In this document: positions 1 to 8,214 of the stretch, in pieces
How positions within the stretch are numbered: position 1 is the first letter of the stretch
Layout: the number at the start of each line of letters is the position of its first letter
Assembly (NCBI GenBank): GCA_017395555.1
Contig: JAFPUE010000049.1
Span: forward strand, 1 to 64,000
Direction: 5' to 3'
Source of the DNA: Ruminiclostridium sp.
GTDB taxonomy: Bacteria > Bacillota > Clostridia > Oscillospirales > Ruminococcaceae
DNA length: 64,000 nt
Notes under the pieces: generated by a model
What the model saw: the letters and a program-made list of their open reading frames with translations, nothing else
Databases searched by the model: none
What the model was told of the DNA's origin: nothing
Program-made: the position numbers and the translations under genes

Positions 1-70
1 CAGAAAAGAACAGATATGGAAATAAGCCCGGAGTTTTCGGGAATACTTACATATGAAAGGAGATACAGCT

Positions 71-238
71 ATGCAAGAAGTGATCGGTGCTGTTATTAAT
101 CCCGCAACCGGCACGAGCCTGCCGATACCACTGTTTATAATATCGGGCGTTGTGCTTGTGGGCTGCGTGGTTTTCGCAATAGTTTCAAAGAATATGAAAA
201 ACAAGAAAAATAAAAACGGGAAACCGAGAAAAAGATAA
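71..238 (+). CDS. Small NPXTG-like sorting-signal peptide, 55 residues
   Basis: The peptide has a short N-terminus, then NPATG (residues about 11-15), then a hydrophobic stretch of about 20 residues and a strongly basic tail (KNMKNKKNKNGKPRKR). That order is the layout of a sortase sorting signal, and NPXTG-anchored proteins are annotated in Ruminococcus. Here the signal stands almost alone, with no signal peptide and no extracellular domain. The start at 71 is chosen over the ATG at 53 because AAAGGAGA at 57-64 is correctly spaced for it. A terminator-like hairpin follows. It could equally be a plain single-pass small membrane protein; function is unknown. Confidence 0.6.
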   Translation: MQEVIGAVINPATGTSLPIPLFIISGVVLVGCVVFAIVSKNMKNKKNKNGKPRKR

Positions 239-243
239 CAGAT

Positions 244-292
244 ATGCGGTGTGACGCGAAAGTGTCATACCGCATTATTCATTTCTTCTTGC
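244..292 (+). terminator. Rho-independent terminator-like hairpin
   Basis: The arms 244-255 and 264-275 pair with one G-T wobble around a short loop, followed by a T-rich stretch. It ends the small peptide gene before the comEC promoter. Confidence 0.6.
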
Positions 293-317
293 TTTCTCTG
301 TAACAAACTGATATAAT
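289..317 (+). promoter_or_regulatory. Sigma-A-type promoter for comEC
   Basis: TTGCTT at 289-294 and TATAAT at 312-317 are separated by 17 bases, 40 bases before the ComEC start. Confidence 0.5.
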
Positions 318-356
318 ATTTACAGACAGTATACGGGAAATAACGGAGGGTAAGAT

Positions 357-2402
357 ATGCAGGGAAACAGGCTTGCCGTTGCCGGAGCCGTGTTCTTTTC
401 GGCTTTCATGATTTCGTCATATCTCGGAAGCACAGCCGCGTTTATCGGCGCGCTGTGCTTTGCTGTGTCCGCTGTGGTGCTGCGCTTTCTTTCACGGAAA
501 ACCGCAGCTTTTGTCTGCGCTCTGGCTTTCGCGTCATTCACCATGTACGGCATTTACTCCGCGGTATTCATCGAGCCCGTCTCACGCCTTTTCGGAAACA
601 CGTATGACACCCAAGCAAAGATCATCTCCGTATCGAGCCCGGAAAACGACTCCGTTTCCGTAACGGCGAAGTGTGAAGCTGACGGGATACCGCTGAACAT
701 TTCCTTCTACCATACCGATATCGGCATGAAGGCGGGCGATACCGCGAACATAACGGTGAAGCTCTCCGAGCCGGTCATATCCGCCTCGTACAGCTCCGAC
801 TACAACTATTCCCACGGCGTTTTCGCCCGCTCCTATGTCAGCGGAGCCGATATAACGTCGCGCGGAGATTCGCTGTTGTCCGTGATACCGCAATACTCGG
901 CATATCTGCGCGAGAATGTACGCAGATATATCACCGGCGACGAGTGCGGACTTATGCTCGCGATGTGCTTCGGTGACAGAAGCAGGCTGAGCGCGGATAT
1001 GTCCGATGCCGTACTGCGCAGCGGGCTTTCGCACATGACCGCCGTTTCGGGTCTGCATATCTCGGTCATCGTCGTGACGATCGTCTCGTTTATCGGCGGC
1101 TTCTCAAAGAAAAACAAGCACATACTCTGCTTTGTTTCGGCAGTCGTCCTGTCCGCGGTGTTCGTGATCTTCTTCGATGCTAAACCGTCGGTGTGCAGAA
1201 GCGCGGTAATGCTCATTATCCACTACGGTTCGTATCTTTTCCGGCGCGGCAGATCGACGATAAACGCGCTGGGTGCAGCGGTGCTGCTGATACTGCTGTC
1301 AGAGCCGTATGCGTGCAGGGATGCCGGACTTATGCTTTCCGTATGCGGCACATTCGGTGCGGGAGTTCTCGCGCCGCGCCTGTGCGAACGGTTAAAGCTG
1401 CGCTTCGGCGCGCTCCCGCATACCGCGGAAACCGCAGTCGTCTGCTTCTGCGCGTCACTCTGCACCGTTCCGCTGTCCTCGCTGCTTTTCGGCGGGATAT
1501 CCCTCGTGTCGGTATTCTCATCCGTGATAATAGCCCCGTTCTTTACTGCGGTAATGGCTGCGGCGATAATAACCGCGGCAACGGGCGGAGCGGCAGCGGG
1601 TCTGATGATACCCGCCGCGGGTGTTATCCTGCGGGCTTCCGCCGAAATAATTCGATTTATGGGCGGCGGACGGTACAGCTATATCGCAGCCGATGAGTCG
1701 GTCATGCTGCCGTTTATCACTGTCTCCGCAGTATTCGTGACCGTCGCCGTCATACTTTCCCGCCGTGTCCGCAAGGCTCACCGTCTGCAAGCCGCGAGCG
1801 TCGTTATCTGCGTATGTGTGCTTGCGGGAGCACTGACCGCGCACAAGCTCTCGCGCTCCGGCATAACCGAGATCTCGGTGTACTCCGACGGCAGGGACTT
1901 TCTCGTGTCCGTGTCGGACGAGGCGGGAATATCCGCGTTTGCGTCCGACATAAACCGACACCTTTCCTCCGCTGCTTACGATACGCTCGCCTCCCACGGA
2001 AGGCAGTCGCTTTCCCTGCTTTGCATCATCACGGAAAAGAAGCGCTCCGAGATGTATTCGGAAGCCTTCTCGTCGATAAGCGCTGCCGAGAAACGCTTCC
2101 CCGACAACACCGAAAATATATACGATATCTCAGGCAGGTACAGAGCCGAGGTCTATGAGGACGCGGTGTGTCTTGACATAAACGGCGTGAGTGTCCTGCT
2201 TACCGATGAGGCATCCGCGCCCGTTTACGGCGGGCATGATATCGCAGTGTATTCCGGCTACAAGAAGTCGGTAAACTACGCGATAAACGGCATAACGGTG
2301 CTGTGCGACAAGCGCTGCGCCGAACCGGACGGCGCAGTCAATGCGTACTTTGACAAGACGGTAATACTGATAGACAAAGACGGAAAATGCCGGTTAAAGT
2401 GA
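357..2402 (+). CDS. comEC: ComEC/Rec2-family membrane protein without a recognisable MBL active site
   Basis: ComEC forms the inner-membrane channel for single-stranded DNA uptake. The sequence shows N-terminal membrane segments (residues 5-70), an OB/DUF4131-like soluble part (about 75-150), then a many-helix competence domain with the hallmark GLSHMTAVSGLHIS near residue 225. The last 180 residues are soluble and sit where other ComECs carry a metallo-beta-lactamase-like domain, but no HxHxDH motif is present. At 681 residues it is shorter than B. subtilis ComEC (776). The start follows GGAGGG at 344-349. No comEA or comEB is adjacent. Family assignment is firm; uptake activity is inferred. 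Confidence 0.9.
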   Translation: MQGNRLAVAGAVFFSAFMISSYLGSTAAFIGALCFAVSAVVLRFLSRKTAAFVCALAFASFTMYGIYSAVFIEPVSRLFGNTYDTQAKIISVSSPENDSVSVTAKCEADGIPLNISFYHTDIGMKAGDTANITVKLSEPVISASYSSDYNYSHGVFARSYVSGADITSRGDSLLSVIPQYSAYLRENVRRYITGDECGLMLAMCFGDRSRLSADMSDAVLRSGLSHMTAVSGLHISVIVVTIVSFIGGFSKKNKHILCFVSAVVLSAVFVIFFDAKPSVCRSAVMLIIHYGSYLFRRGRSTINALGAAVLLILLSEPYACRDAGLMLSVCGTFGAGVLAPRLCERLKLRFGALPHTAETAVVCFCASLCTVPLSSLLFGGISLVSVFSSVIIAPFFTAVMAAAIITAATGGAAAGLMIPAAGVILRASAEIIRFMGGGRYSYIAADESVMLPFITVSAVFVTVAVILSRRVRKAHRLQAASVVICVCVLAGALTAHKLSRSGITEISVYSDGRDFLVSVSDEAGISAFASDINRHLSSAAYDTLASHGRQSLSLLCIITEKKRSEMYSEAFSSISAAEKRFPDNTENIYDISGRYRAEVYEDAVCLDINGVSVLLTDEASAPVYGGHDIAVYSGYKKSVNYAINGITVLCDKRCAEPDGAVNAYFDKTVILIDKDGKCRLK

Positions 2403-2412
2403 AAACAGAAAA

Positions 2413-2448
2413 CTGCCCCGTGTGATCCTGTCGGTTCACACGGGGCAG
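2413..2448 (-). terminator. Terminator of the small leftward gene
   Basis: A perfect 13-bp stem (2413-2425 with 2436-2448) has a 10-base loop. Reading leftward it is followed by a T-rich stretch; rightward there is no T run. It therefore mainly serves the minus-strand gene, and it also separates it from comEC. Confidence 0.7.
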
Positions 2449-2460
2449 CCGCCGTAATTC

Positions 2461-2679
2461 TTACTTCTGTCCGAAAAGACCGCCGATAGCGTCCGCAATA
2501 TTGGAAACACCGAGCTTAGCCTTAACGCCTGCAATAACGTTGTTGATAATGTCGTCGGGAAGATCAACACCGAGTATCTTCTCTACCGCTCCTACGGGGT
2601 TGGTCTTGAATTCCTCCGCGATCGAGGGATCGCTCTGGATCTTGCTTACCACTTCGTCGATCTTTGCTTTGATGTCCAT
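2461..2679 (-). CDS. 72-residue acidic helical protein, Nif11-leader-like
   Basis: The chosen start (MDIKAKIDEVV) has AAAAGGAG eight bases upstream; the longer frame to 2862 has no ribosome site and overlaps malQ. The protein is predicted helical (KIDEVVSKIQSDPSIAEEF), then has a GVDLPDDIIN segment and ends glycine-rich (GGLFGQK). The helix plus SDP and acidic turn recall Nif11/nitrile-hydratase-type leader peptides, but there is no lanthipeptide, radical-SAM or transporter gene nearby, so a RiPP role is not supported here. Function unknown. Confidence 0.6.
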   Translation of the reverse strand: MDIKAKIDEVVSKIQSDPSIAEEFKTNPVGAVEKILGVDLPDDIINNVIAGVKAKLGVSNIADAIGGLFGQK

Positions 2680-2756
2680 TGTTAATTTCTCCTTTTCGTT
2701 GTTATATGGGTTTTTAGAGGTTCCCATAGGTAAAAGCGGCTTTTTGCCGCCGCTGT

Positions 2757-4253
2757 TTACGACTGTTTTTTTGGTTTTGCGGGATATCTGTAATACGTTT
2801 TTGCGAGATCCTTCATATATGCCGCAGACTTTTCGCTGAAATGCTTCTTCTCGGCACGCCACTTCCAGTTCCCGCCGAGCGTTGACGGTATGTTCATTCT
2901 CGCGCGGTCATCAAGACCTATTATATCCTGCATGGGTACTATCGCAAGTCCCGTTTCGCTCTTGTAAAGCTCCCTTATCATGGTACGGTTTATCTTCTCG
3001 AACGGAAGCGGTTTCAGATATTTGCGGCACATGGCGCGGCTCTGCTTGTCCGCCGATTTGTACCAGCCCACCACTGTCGAGTTGTCATGCGTTCCGGTAT
3101 AGCAGACGCTGTTGCGCGGATATCGGTGCGGGAGATGATCGTTGTCGTCGGAGTTCGGATTGAAGCCGAACTGCAGAACTCTCATTCCCGGGAAGCCCGA
3201 CTCTTTGAGCAGCACCTTGACGCTGTCGAAAATGTCACCGAGATCCTCCGCGATTATCGGAGCCTCTCCGATAGCCTTCTTTACCGCGTTCCACAGATCC
3301 ATTCCCGGACCCTGCTCCCAATTGCCGTTTATCGCGGTAAGCTCACCCGCGGGTATCGCCCAGTAAGTGTCGAACGCACGGAAATGGTCTATGCGCACTA
3401 TGTCATACAGCTTCAGCGCCTTTTCTATGCGCTTTATCCACCAATTATAGCCGTCCGCTTTCATTGCGTCCCAGTCATAAAGCGGGTTGCCCCAGAGCTG
3501 ACCGGTGGAAGAGAAATAATCCGGCGGAACTCCCGCTACGCGCTTCGGACGCTTTTCGAGATCCATTTCAAACAGCCCCGTGTTCGCCCAGATATCCGAG
3601 CTGTCGGGCGCGACGTATATCGGGATATCCCCGATTATCTTTATGCCGTTGTTATTGGCGTATGCTTTCAGACGTTCCCACTGCCGGTAGAAGATATACT
3701 GCACGAATTTCCAGAAACCTATATCCTTTTCGTGCTTTTCGGCAGCGGCTTCAAGCGCCTCCGGTCTGCGCAGACGCAGTCCTTCCTGCCACTCCGTCCA
3801 CGAGAAGTTGTTGTTCTCCTCTTTCAGCGACATGAAGATCGCGTAGTCGTCCAGCCAGAACGACTCGTTCTTTATGAACGCGAGATATCCGGGGTCCTCC
3901 TCGAATTTCGTGAACGCGAGCTTGAGCAGCGCCATTTTGCTGCGGGAGACCTTTTCATAGTCAACGAACGAGGGATCGGCTCCGTAATCCGCCTCCGAGC
4001 AGATCTGCTGATTGAGCAGCCCGCTTCGCACAAGGTCATCAAGGTCTATCAACAGCGGATTTCCCGCAAATGTCGAAAAAGACTGGTACGGTGAGTCCCC
4101 GTAACCGGTGGGGCCGATAGGGAGAACCTGCCAGTATTCCTGCCCTGCCTGTATGAGCCAGTCTATGAATCTTTCAGCCTGCTCGCCGAATGTCCCTATC
4201 CCGTAGGGCGACGGGAGGCTCGTTATGTGCATCAGAACTCCGCAGCTTCGCAT
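2757..4253 (-). CDS. malQ: 4-alpha-glucanotransferase (amylomaltase, GH77)
   Basis: MalQ transfers alpha-1,4-glucan segments between maltodextrins in cytosolic glycogen/maltose metabolism. Family landmarks include RSCGVLMHITSLPSPYGIGTFG-type N-terminal sequence, IIGDIPIYVAPDSSD, the nucleophile region VRIDHFRAFDTYWAIP, IAEDLGDI and the TGTHDNSTVVGW block with catalytic Asp. The length (498 residues) is normal for a bacterial GH77. The start at 4253 is preferred over 4307 because AGGAGA precedes it and homology begins there. It is a single gene with no neighbouring amylase or maltose transporter. Confidence 0.96.
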   Translation of the reverse strand: MRSCGVLMHITSLPSPYGIGTFGEQAERFIDWLIQAGQEYWQVLPIGPTGYGDSPYQSFSTFAGNPLLIDLDDLVRSGLLNQQICSEADYGADPSFVDYEKVSRSKMALLKLAFTKFEEDPGYLAFIKNESFWLDDYAIFMSLKEENNNFSWTEWQEGLRLRRPEALEAAAEKHEKDIGFWKFVQYIFYRQWERLKAYANNNGIKIIGDIPIYVAPDSSDIWANTGLFEMDLEKRPKRVAGVPPDYFSSTGQLWGNPLYDWDAMKADGYNWWIKRIEKALKLYDIVRIDHFRAFDTYWAIPAGELTAINGNWEQGPGMDLWNAVKKAIGEAPIIAEDLGDIFDSVKVLLKESGFPGMRVLQFGFNPNSDDNDHLPHRYPRNSVCYTGTHDNSTVVGWYKSADKQSRAMCRKYLKPLPFEKINRTMIRELYKSETGLAIVPMQDIIGLDDRARMNIPSTLGGNWKWRAEKKHFSEKSAAYMKDLAKTYYRYPAKPKKQS

Positions 4254-4380
4254 ATCGTAAATCTCCTGTGCCGGATCGTTTTGTCCGTGTGATTTCACGG
4301 ACTGCAATTTCAGACCCTATTTGACATTATAGCATTTTTTTCCCGATTTGTAAAGAGCTGTTATTATTTTGTCAGTCTTC

Positions 4381-4410
4381 TTGACAGAATACCGCAAAAG
4401 GATATATAAT
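4381..4410 (+). promoter_or_regulatory. Promoter of the MBL hydrolase gene
   Basis: TTGACA at 4381-4386 and TATAAT at 4405-4410 with an 18-base spacer; an AAAGGA ribosome site follows at 4426-4432. Confidence 0.7.
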
Positions 4411-4441
4411 AGTATCAGCAAATCTGAAAGGAATTATTACC

Positions 4442-5092
4442 ATGAAATACACCGATATCATCACACTTACTCTCTCGCCGCTCGCAACGAACTGCTATAT
4501 CGTGCCGACGGGAGCGGGTGAAGCCGTAGTGATAGACCCTGCCGACGACGGCGAGGAAATTCTCGCAAGAGCGAAGGAAGCCGGACTTGATATAAAGAAG
4601 ATACTGCTCACGCACGGACACTTCGATCACACCGGGGCGGCAAGCTTCCTGCACACCGAGACCGGATCGCCGATATATATTCATAAGACCGACGAGTGCC
4701 TGCTGTCTGACGGCGTGAAAGCGCTGGCGTTCTTCTGCCCCGGAAAGCCATATATTACCTGCACCGCTGATGTGCTTTTCGACGACGGCGACACCATAAC
4801 GCAGGGAGATATGACATTCACCGTCATGAGCACACCCGGACACACCGCCGGAAGTGTGTGCTTCCTGTGTGCCGACGAGGACGGCAGGGACATAATGTTT
4901 GCCGGCGACACGATATTCAAGGACAGCATAGGGCGCAGCGACGGATATTCGGGAGACCCGCAGGTGCAGATGGAAACGCTGGACAAGCTCAAAGAGCTGG
5001 ACAAGGATTACATCATCTATCCCGGTCACGGAGACGCGACAACGCTGTTCACGGAGAAGCGGTACAACCCCTTCCTCGCGGATTTTATGTAA
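4442..5092 (+). CDS. MBL-fold metallohydrolase (glyoxalase II-like)
   Basis: A 216-residue single-domain metallo-beta-lactamase-fold hydrolase. It has the THGHFDHTGA metal motif (HxHxDH), a second ligand loop at TPGHTAGSV, the bridging Asp in FAGDTIF and the final His in IYPGHGDAT. This pattern is typical of small cytosolic thioester hydrolases of the glyoxalase II/YcbL group. Substrate cannot be read from sequence. It has its own promoter and probably shares a transcript with the DUF1653 gene 39 bases downstream. Confidence 0.9.
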   Translation: MKYTDIITLTLSPLATNCYIVPTGAGEAVVIDPADDGEEILARAKEAGLDIKKILLTHGHFDHTGAASFLHTETGSPIYIHKTDECLLSDGVKALAFFCPGKPYITCTADVLFDDGDTITQGDMTFTVMSTPGHTAGSVCFLCADEDGRDIMFAGDTIFKDSIGRSDGYSGDPQVQMETLDKLKELDKDYIIYPGHGDATTLFTEKRYNPFLADFM

Positions 5093-5131
5093 TGATTATT
5101 ATAATAGTATGCGAAAAGGAAGGATACAGCA

Positions 5132-5353
5132 ATGACATTTGAAGAAGCCGCGGCAGGCATAACGCCCGGGAAATACCGGCATTACAAGGGAAACGACTAC
5201 GAGGTCATCGGGGTAGCGCGCCATTCCGAGACGCTCGCGCCGATGGTGGTTTACAGAGCGCTGTACGGAGACGGCGGTATATGGGTGCGTCCCGCGGAGA
5301 TGTGGAACGAGACGGTAGATAATGCCGGGACCCTCAGATTTAAAAAAATCTGA
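5132..5353 (+). CDS. DUF1653 domain protein
   Basis: This 73-residue protein is essentially one DUF1653 domain: GKYRHYKGNDYEVIG, then HSETLAPMVVYRALYGDGG and WVRPAEMWNETV. It is a small beta-rich cytosolic domain of unknown function that is widespread in Firmicutes and Proteobacteria. The start is supported by AAGGAAGGA eight bases upstream. It directly precedes the tRNA-Ala promoter. Confidence 0.9.
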   Translation: MTFEEAAAGITPGKYRHYKGNDYEVIGVARHSETLAPMVVYRALYGDGGIWVRPAEMWNETVDNAGTLRFKKI

Positions 5354-5362
5354 CCGAAAATA

Positions 5363-5391
5363 TTGACAAAAAACGCTGTATGATTTATAAT
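5363..5391 (+). promoter_or_regulatory. tRNA-Ala promoter
   Basis: TTGACA at 5363-5368 and TATAAT at 5386-5391, spacer 17, ends 16 bases before the tRNA. Confidence 0.8.
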
Positions 5392-5407
5392 ATTATACAG
5401 CATATAT

Positions 5408-5483
5408 GGGGTATTGGCGCAGTTGGGAGCGCGCCACACTGGCAGTGTGGAGGTCACGGGTTCGAATCCCGTATGCTCCACCA
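5408..5483 (+). tRNA. tRNA-Ala (anticodon GGC)
   Basis: A 76-base cloverleaf: the acceptor GGGGTAT pairs with ATGCTCC and includes the G3-U70 pair that marks alanine tRNAs. The anticodon stem CCACA/TGTGG holds a loop reading CTGGCAG (anticodon GGC), the T-arm has the usual TTCGAAT loop, and CCA is encoded at 5481-5483. Confidence 0.97.
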
Positions 5484-5702
5484 GCCGCGAACGCGCGGCG
5501 GCGAATCCCGTCTCGGGTCATCCGTGGCGGGGTTATTTTTCTGCCTCCCTGTTCAGAGAAATATCTAAAGCGTTCGACCGAGACAGAAACGGCGCTTGAC
5601 AGCGCCTCAATGAAGAGATGAATTTGTTTTGCCAAAGGCAAAACGTGAATAATGAATAAATTATAAGGCTATATCGCACAAAGAGCGTGCGGTATAGCCT
5701 TA
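5484..5702. repeat. Cluster of four intergenic hairpins
   Basis: No gene is seen here. Palindromes lie at 5484-5499 (GCCGCG/CGCGGC), 5591-5606 (GGCGCT/AGCGCC), 5626-5644 (GTTTTGCC/GGCAAAAC) and 5664-5702, a 16-bp stem with one wobble. None has a clean T-run, so these look more like extragenic palindromic elements than classical terminators, although some may end the tRNA transcript. Confidence 0.6.
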
Positions 5703-5746
5703 ACACAATAAACAAAAATCATTGGTAAATTTCAATTAATCGTATA

Positions 5747-5775
5747 TTGATTTTATTGCCGATTTTTGATATAAT
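5747..5775 (+). promoter_or_regulatory. Promoter of the partner-switching cluster
   Basis: TTGATT at 5747-5752 and TATAAT at 5770-5775 with a 17-base spacer. It leaves a leader of roughly 100 bases before the phosphatase start; I recognise no known riboswitch in that leader. Confidence 0.65.
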
Positions 5776-5880
5776 ATTAAAGTATAAGTTTATAATATCG
5801 GGTTTCCCGCACCTCGACGATATGACAAGGACGACAGATCGCATACGGCCGTTCTTTATAGCTTGCCCAAAGGAGAGACC

Positions 5881-7809
5881 ATGAAAATTAAATCAAAAAA
5901 AACAAAAATATCCCGGATAATAACGATAAGGCTTTTTATCGCGGTCTTTATCGCATTCGTGGTTTCGACTGCCGTAACATATATCGTTCTGCACTACAAC
6001 TGTGAGCAAAGCGCACGGGACATACTGAAATACAACAACTGGGCGTTTTCATACGATATCCAGAACGATGCAAAGCAAAAATTATTTCAAATAATGTTCC
6101 AGCCTGCCCTGAGTGATTATGTCGAAGAAGGCGAGGAAGCCGTAAAAAAGCAGTTTGAGGGATCAAGCTACACATATCTCGCGCATAGGGACGGCACGAT
6201 ATTTATTTCCGGAAATCCTGAATTTTTAGGTCAGAACGTCCGTGATATAGAGGGCGTTTCCGGTTTGATAGACAGTCTGTACCAAAATCCGTATGCCGCA
6301 TCAGACGCTGAAATCAGCTATGATATTACCTTCAATGAGGTAAAAACGCTTGACGGGAAAGAAAAATGCTACTATATGGTTGCAGTACTCTATTCTGTGC
6401 CGGATGTTATACTTGTCGCAGGAGTTCCTCAGGATATGCTGGACGGGATCGGCGAGTATTGCGCACAGACACTCTCGTTAAACCGCACAATCGGCTTGAC
6501 CGGCGGTCAGGTCATTATTGATAAGAATAATAACATATTCCCTCCCAGTACGTCAGAAGAAGACAACGTATTTACCGAATCCCGGATCCTAAGGAAGTTT
6601 GACGAAGAAGCCGCAAACGGGCTTTGCAAAATGACACTTCCGATAACTTACAACAGTGAAGTTATAGATACGGACGTTGATATCATGATCGGCAGAGATA
6701 CGATATTTGATATGGACGTTATGTACGCCGTTCAGGAAATTTACAACTGCTATATCCTGAGTCTGTATCCTGCAAGTGAGGCTTTTTCGCAGGCAAATCA
6801 AACGATAATATACATCATGATTATCGAGGTCATCGTATTCACGGTGCTGTTTATCGTGCTTCACCTGCTCATAAAGCGCAGAGTTGTAAGGAAGCTCGAT
6901 TCCGTCAACGCTTCCCTCGACGTTATCACGGGCGGCGATCTTGACGAGCGCGTGGAGGTCCGCGACACCTACGAATTTGACACGCTTTCGAGCGATATCA
7001 ATGCCACCGTTGACAAGCTGAAAGAGTACATAGCCGAGGCAGCGGCGCGTATCGACGCAGATCTCGCAGTAGCAAAGGCGATACAGAGCTCCGCGCTCCC
7101 GTCGGTATTCCCGCCCTTCCCCGAACATAAGGAATTTGAGCTTTTCGCGCGAATGGACGCCGCAAAGGAAGTCGGCGGCGACTTTTATGACTTCTATATG
7201 CTGGGTGACAGCACTCTCGGCTTCCTGATAGCCGACGTTTCCGGCAAGAGCATACCCGGCGCGATGTTTATGATGACATCGAAGACCGTTATAAAGAGCC
7301 TTGCCGAGAGCGGACTTGCGCCCGCGGAGGTATTCACGAAGGCGAACGAAAAGCTCTGTGAGGGCAACGATGCCGAGATGTTCGTGACCGCGTGGCTCGG
7401 ATATCTCGATCTGAAGACCGGACTGGTACACATCGCGAACGCCGGACACAATCCGCCGCTGCTTATCCGTGACGGAAAGGCGGAGTTTGTGATATTAAAG
7501 CCGGGTCTCATGCTCGCGGGAATGGACGGCGTGCGCTATACCGAGCAGACCTTGCAGCTGCAGAAGGGTGATATCCTGTATCTATACACCGACGGTGTGA
7601 CCGAGGCAATGGACAGCACCGAGGAGCAGTACGGCGAGGAGAGACTGCAAAAGCTCCTGTCGTTCGGGGAAAATTGCCCCGCACCGTCCGGAGAAAACGG
7701 AATTGCCGGTGCTGTATGCGATATGGTAGTAGCCGATATCTCGAAATTCACCGACGGCGCGGAACAGTCCGACGATATAACGATGCTGTGCGTCAGATAC
7801 CTCGGATGA
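5881..7809 (+). CDS. Membrane PP2C/SpoIIE-type serine phosphatase with extracellular sensor and HAMP
   Basis: The protein would dephosphorylate a STAS anti-sigma antagonist in response to an external signal. Order of parts: membrane helix 12-37, extracytoplasmic region about 40-300 (Cache-like layout, inferred), helix 306-333, HAMP about 337-380, PP2C/SpoIIE domain about 400-642. Metal residues are all present: EVGGDFYDFY, IADVSGKSIPGAM, YTDGVTEAM, QSDDITML. The start at 5881 follows AAAGGAGA; the ATG at 5863 does not. The catalytic half is nearly the same as that of the phosphatase two genes downstream, pointing to duplication with a changed sensor. It is the first gene of a partner-switching set. 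Confidence 0.92.
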   Translation: MKIKSKKTKISRIITIRLFIAVFIAFVVSTAVTYIVLHYNCEQSARDILKYNNWAFSYDIQNDAKQKLFQIMFQPALSDYVEEGEEAVKKQFEGSSYTYLAHRDGTIFISGNPEFLGQNVRDIEGVSGLIDSLYQNPYAASDAEISYDITFNEVKTLDGKEKCYYMVAVLYSVPDVILVAGVPQDMLDGIGEYCAQTLSLNRTIGLTGGQVIIDKNNNIFPPSTSEEDNVFTESRILRKFDEEAANGLCKMTLPITYNSEVIDTDVDIMIGRDTIFDMDVMYAVQEIYNCYILSLYPASEAFSQANQTIIYIMIIEVIVFTVLFIVLHLLIKRRVVRKLDSVNASLDVITGGDLDERVEVRDTYEFDTLSSDINATVDKLKEYIAEAAARIDADLAVAKAIQSSALPSVFPPFPEHKEFELFARMDAAKEVGGDFYDFYMLGDSTLGFLIADVSGKSIPGAMFMMTSKTVIKSLAESGLAPAEVFTKANEKLCEGNDAEMFVTAWLGYLDLKTGLVHIANAGHNPPLLIRDGKAEFVILKPGLMLAGMDGVRYTEQTLQLQKGDILYLYTDGVTEAMDSTEEQYGEERLQKLLSFGENCPAPSGENGIAGAVCDMVVADISKFTDGAEQSDDITMLCVRYLG

Positions 7810-7890
7810 TCGCCCGCACGATTCACGGTAAAACCAAACAATAAATATATCAATATTGTAATAATACTATTTATAAGGAGAATGATAACT

Positions 7891-8193
7891 ATGACAGTAA
7901 CAACCAAGATGGACGGAACAAAGCTCACCGTATCGGCTGAGGGAAAGCTCGGCACATCTGCCGCACCGGAGCTCGAAAAGGCGGTAAAGGACAACATCGG
8001 GGGCGTAACGGAGCTCGTGTTTGACTTCGCGGGGCTTGAATATATGGCTTCCGCGGGACTTCGTGTTCTGCTCTCCGCCGCAAAGGTAATGAAGAAACAG
8101 GGCGGAATGAAAATAATAAACGTCACCCCGCCGGTAATGGACGTTTTCACATTCACCGGAATGGCCGATGTGCTTGATATTGAGACGGAGTAA
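7891..8193 (+). CDS. STAS-domain anti-sigma factor antagonist
   Basis: A 100-residue single STAS domain of the SpoIIAA/RsbV group. The phosphorylatable Ser is expected in YMASAGLRVLL (DSSG in SpoIIAA, here ASAG with the Ser kept). Unphosphorylated antagonist would bind the RsbW-like kinase encoded at 9785 and release its target. The start at 7891 has AAGGAG ten bases upstream; the ATG at 7882 is too close to it. It sits between the two phosphatases that would act on it. Confidence 0.92.
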   Translation: MTVTTKMDGTKLTVSAEGKLGTSAAPELEKAVKDNIGGVTELVFDFAGLEYMASAGLRVLLSAAKVMKKQGGMKIINVTPPVMDVFTFTGMADVLDIETE

Positions 8194-8214
8194 TATAATT
8201 TTTGGTAGTATTGA

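Noticed and set aside
5776..5880. Leader before the first PP2C gene tested as a c-di-GMP or other riboswitch
   Set aside because: None of the conserved GEMM core words could be found; only a structured leader of about 100 bases is supported.
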